The translations under genes were made by a program, and so were the position numbers. A stretch of 64,000 nt of DNA from Ignavibacteria bacterium (GTDB lineage: Bacteria > Bacteroidota > Ignavibacteria > Ignavibacteriales > SURF-24): NCBI GenBank assembly GCA_025612245.1, contig JAAXKQ010000010.1, forward strand, positions 1 to 64,000. Direction: 5' to 3'. How positions within the stretch are numbered: the first letter of the stretch is position 1; every line of letters starts with the position of its first letter. Under the pieces are notes generated by a model. That model ran no database searches. It was not told where the DNA came from and saw nothing but the letters and a program-made list of their open reading frames with translations. Of this stretch, positions 62,683-64,000 are shown in pieces.

Positions 62683-63797
62683 CAGTAATTTCAACATACA
62701 GATGCAATTCTAAATGTCAGATGTGCTATGTCTGGGAAAACCCAACAGATCCTAAAGAGGAGGTATCTTTAGAGACTCTGGAAAAGCTTCCCGGCGGTTT
62801 CGATAATGTTAATGTATCTGGGGGTGAGCCTACTTTAAGGCAGGATCTTGCGGAAATTATAGACGTGTTGTACCCTAAGGGCAGAATAATGGAAATTAGC
62901 TCCAATGGTCTTAATGCCGAAAAGATTTTGCCGATAATAAAAAAATATCCCAATGTTAAAGTTCGTTTTAGTCTTGAGGGTAACGAGATTACAAACAATA
63001 CTATTCGTGGAGAGAAGGAAGGTTATAAAAAGAAAATTGACGGTTTGCTGAAACTGAAGGAGGCTGGAGGCACTGACTTGGGGTTTGCTTTTGTAATTCA
63101 GGATGAAAACTCAGAACAACTGGTTAAAGTTTATGAAATGACTCAAAAACTTGGGGTGGAACTGGCTACCTCAACTCTGCACAATGCATGGCAGTTCCAT
63201 AAGAGCGATAATTACTTTTACGAAAGAAAGAAAGTTGCTAAGAATGTCGAAGGGCTTATTACGGGTATGCTTAAAACTAATTCTGTTAAAAATTGGTTCA
63301 GGGCATATCTTAACCTCGGTTTAATTCAGAAAATTCTTGGACACGATAGATTGATTAAATGTACAGCAGGAACCGACTTTGCTTTTATCGATCCATGGTC
63401 CGATGTTTATGCTTGTAATGTGCGGCCTGATCTTATGATAGGTAATCTCGAACGTCAAAGCTGGGAAGAAATAATCAGCAGCGATCTTGCCAAAAGTAAA
63501 TTGCACGATATATCTGCATGCAGCCAAAATTGCTGGATGGTCACAACAGCTAGAACGGCAATGCGTTCCAAAATTGTTCCGTCTTTTCCCAAAATGCAGC
63601 CTTTAATGTGGGTGTTAAAAAACAAGCTCAAAGTAAGTACGGGTAAAGATATTTGCTTTGCAGACTATATCGATTATAATAACGTAAAATCTAACCCTAT
63701 GGTGCAAAGGCACTCCTTCCTGAACGATCAGGTTAAAAAGAACCTTCAGAAAAAAGAGGAAGTCCATTATACTCAGGGAGAATTCATAAATCAGTAA
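62673..63797 (+). CDS. Radical SAM protein with SPASM-like tail
   Basis: A 374-aa radical SAM enzyme. The cluster cysteines are C11, C15 and C18 (YRCNSKCQMCYVW); VNVSGGEPTLRQDL binds SAM. A C-terminal cysteine pattern (KCTAGTDFAFIDPWSDVYACNVRP, ISACSQNCWMV) suggests an auxiliary SPASM-type cluster. The GC content is back to the window norm, in contrast to the genes before it. Its substrate is not evident: radical SAM/SPASM enzymes in polysaccharide loci may act on sugars, peptides or lipids. Confidence 0.82.
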   Translation: MDLTVISTYRCNSKCQMCYVWENPTDPKEEVSLETLEKLPGGFDNVNVSGGEPTLRQDLAEIIDVLYPKGRIMEISSNGLNAEKILPIIKKYPNVKVRFSLEGNEITNNTIRGEKEGYKKKIDGLLKLKEAGGTDLGFAFVIQDENSEQLVKVYEMTQKLGVELATSTLHNAWQFHKSDNYFYERKKVAKNVEGLITGMLKTNSVKNWFRAYLNLGLIQKILGHDRLIKCTAGTDFAFIDPWSDVYACNVRPDLMIGNLERQSWEEIISSDLAKSKLHDISACSQNCWMVTTARTAMRSKIVPSFPKMQPLMWVLKNKLKVSTGKDICFADYIDYNNVKSNPMVQRHSFLNDQVKKNLQKKEEVHYTQGEFINQ

Positions 63798-63829
63798 TTA
63801 TTTAAATCTTCGTCCATTCAAAAATTGAT

Positions 63830-64000
63830 ATGAAAATTGTAGTTCTCGGTACGCGCGGTTTCCCTGATGTCCAGGGGGGTATAGAAAAGCATTGCGAGGA
63901 ATTGTTTACCAGGATTGTCGCTTTGGGGCACGATGTAACGGTTATTACCAGAACACCATATATACCTAAAAATAATAGAAAAAATTCATACAAAGGTGTA
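63830..64000 (+). CDS. Glycosyltransferase family 4, N-terminal fragment (window edge)
   Basis: 57 codons from the ATG run off the window. MKIVVLGTRGFPDVQGGIEK and CEELFTRIVALGHDVTVITR are the start of a GT4 enzyme of the RfaB/RfbF-like group, with the GGIE loop that contacts the acceptor. Incomplete only because the window ends. Confidence 0.85.
   Translation, partial: MKIVVLGTRGFPDVQGGIEKHCEELFTRIVALGHDVTVITRTPYIPKNNRKNSYKGV

Overview
This 64 kb window looks like a chromosomal segment of a FCB-group bacterium, most likely Ignavibacteriota or Bacteroidota. Supporting signs are a TonB-linked outer-membrane barrel protein with a carboxypeptidase-like N-terminal domain, a BlaI/M56-TonB regulatory pair, a DUF2911 protein, four-helix-bundle (S23-type) proteins, and frequent TTG starts with patchy Shine-Dalgarno signals. 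No rRNA, tRNA, insertion sequence or CRISPR was seen, so the taxonomic placement is an inference.

Layout. (1) 0.3-7.4 kb: a DUF2911 lipoprotein-like gene and a giant two-domain CoA-dehydratase activase, then a reverse-strand trpB2 preceded by a ribosome-mediated trp attenuator (leader peptide with four Trp codons, then two terminators). (2) 7.5-19.5 kb: housekeeping and stress genes (PRC-barrel, BlaI/M56, TonB-type receptor, aldo/keto reductase, SlyD, response regulator, AlkD-like, 1-Cys peroxiredoxin, Trm112-like, FAD oxidase). (3) 20-34.4 kb: a nearly complete reverse-strand heme operon (ccsA/hemX-like, hemA, hemC, a TetR-HemD fusion, hemE, hemN, hemH, hemY-type oxidase, hemB), then an aldo/keto reductase, an MFS exporter and hemL. 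(4) 34.6-48.9 kb: sugar-nucleotide genes (gmd, fcl, wecB/wbpI, wbpD, wbpB, wbpA, rmlA) interleaved with marR, uvrB, two S23-type four-helix-bundle genes and many heptanucleotide repeat arrays. (5) 48.9-62.7 kb: a visibly AT-rich block with a second gmd, a complete pseudaminic acid route (pseB, pseC, pseG, a formyltransferase in place of pseH, pseI, pseF), Wzx flippase, Wzy-like polymerase, two glycosyltransferases and an epimerase. (6) 62.7 kb to the end: a radical SAM protein and the start of another glycosyltransferase, with composition back to the window norm.

How the genes work together. Heme enzymes from glutamyl-tRNA reductase to ferrochelatase are all present; the fused TetR domain is an obvious candidate for coupling tetrapyrrole status to transcription. 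The surface-polysaccharide genes would supply GDP-fucose, a diaminouronic acid of the ManNAc3NAcA type (aminotransferase step not seen), dTDP-glucose and a probably N-formylated CMP-pseudaminic acid for a Wzx/Wzy-assembled glycan.

The most unusual feature is a set of degenerate 7-nt repeats in four sequence families, (CCTTGAA)n, (AACTTAA)n, (AATTAAA)n and (AGTAAGA)n-like. They fill intergenic regions, flank both four-helix-bundle genes with a matching family on each side, and have entered the reading frames of at least three sugar-nucleotide genes, where 21 nt encode a 7-residue repeat. This four-helix-bundle/heptamer association is the best candidate here for an undescribed mobile or repeat-generating system.
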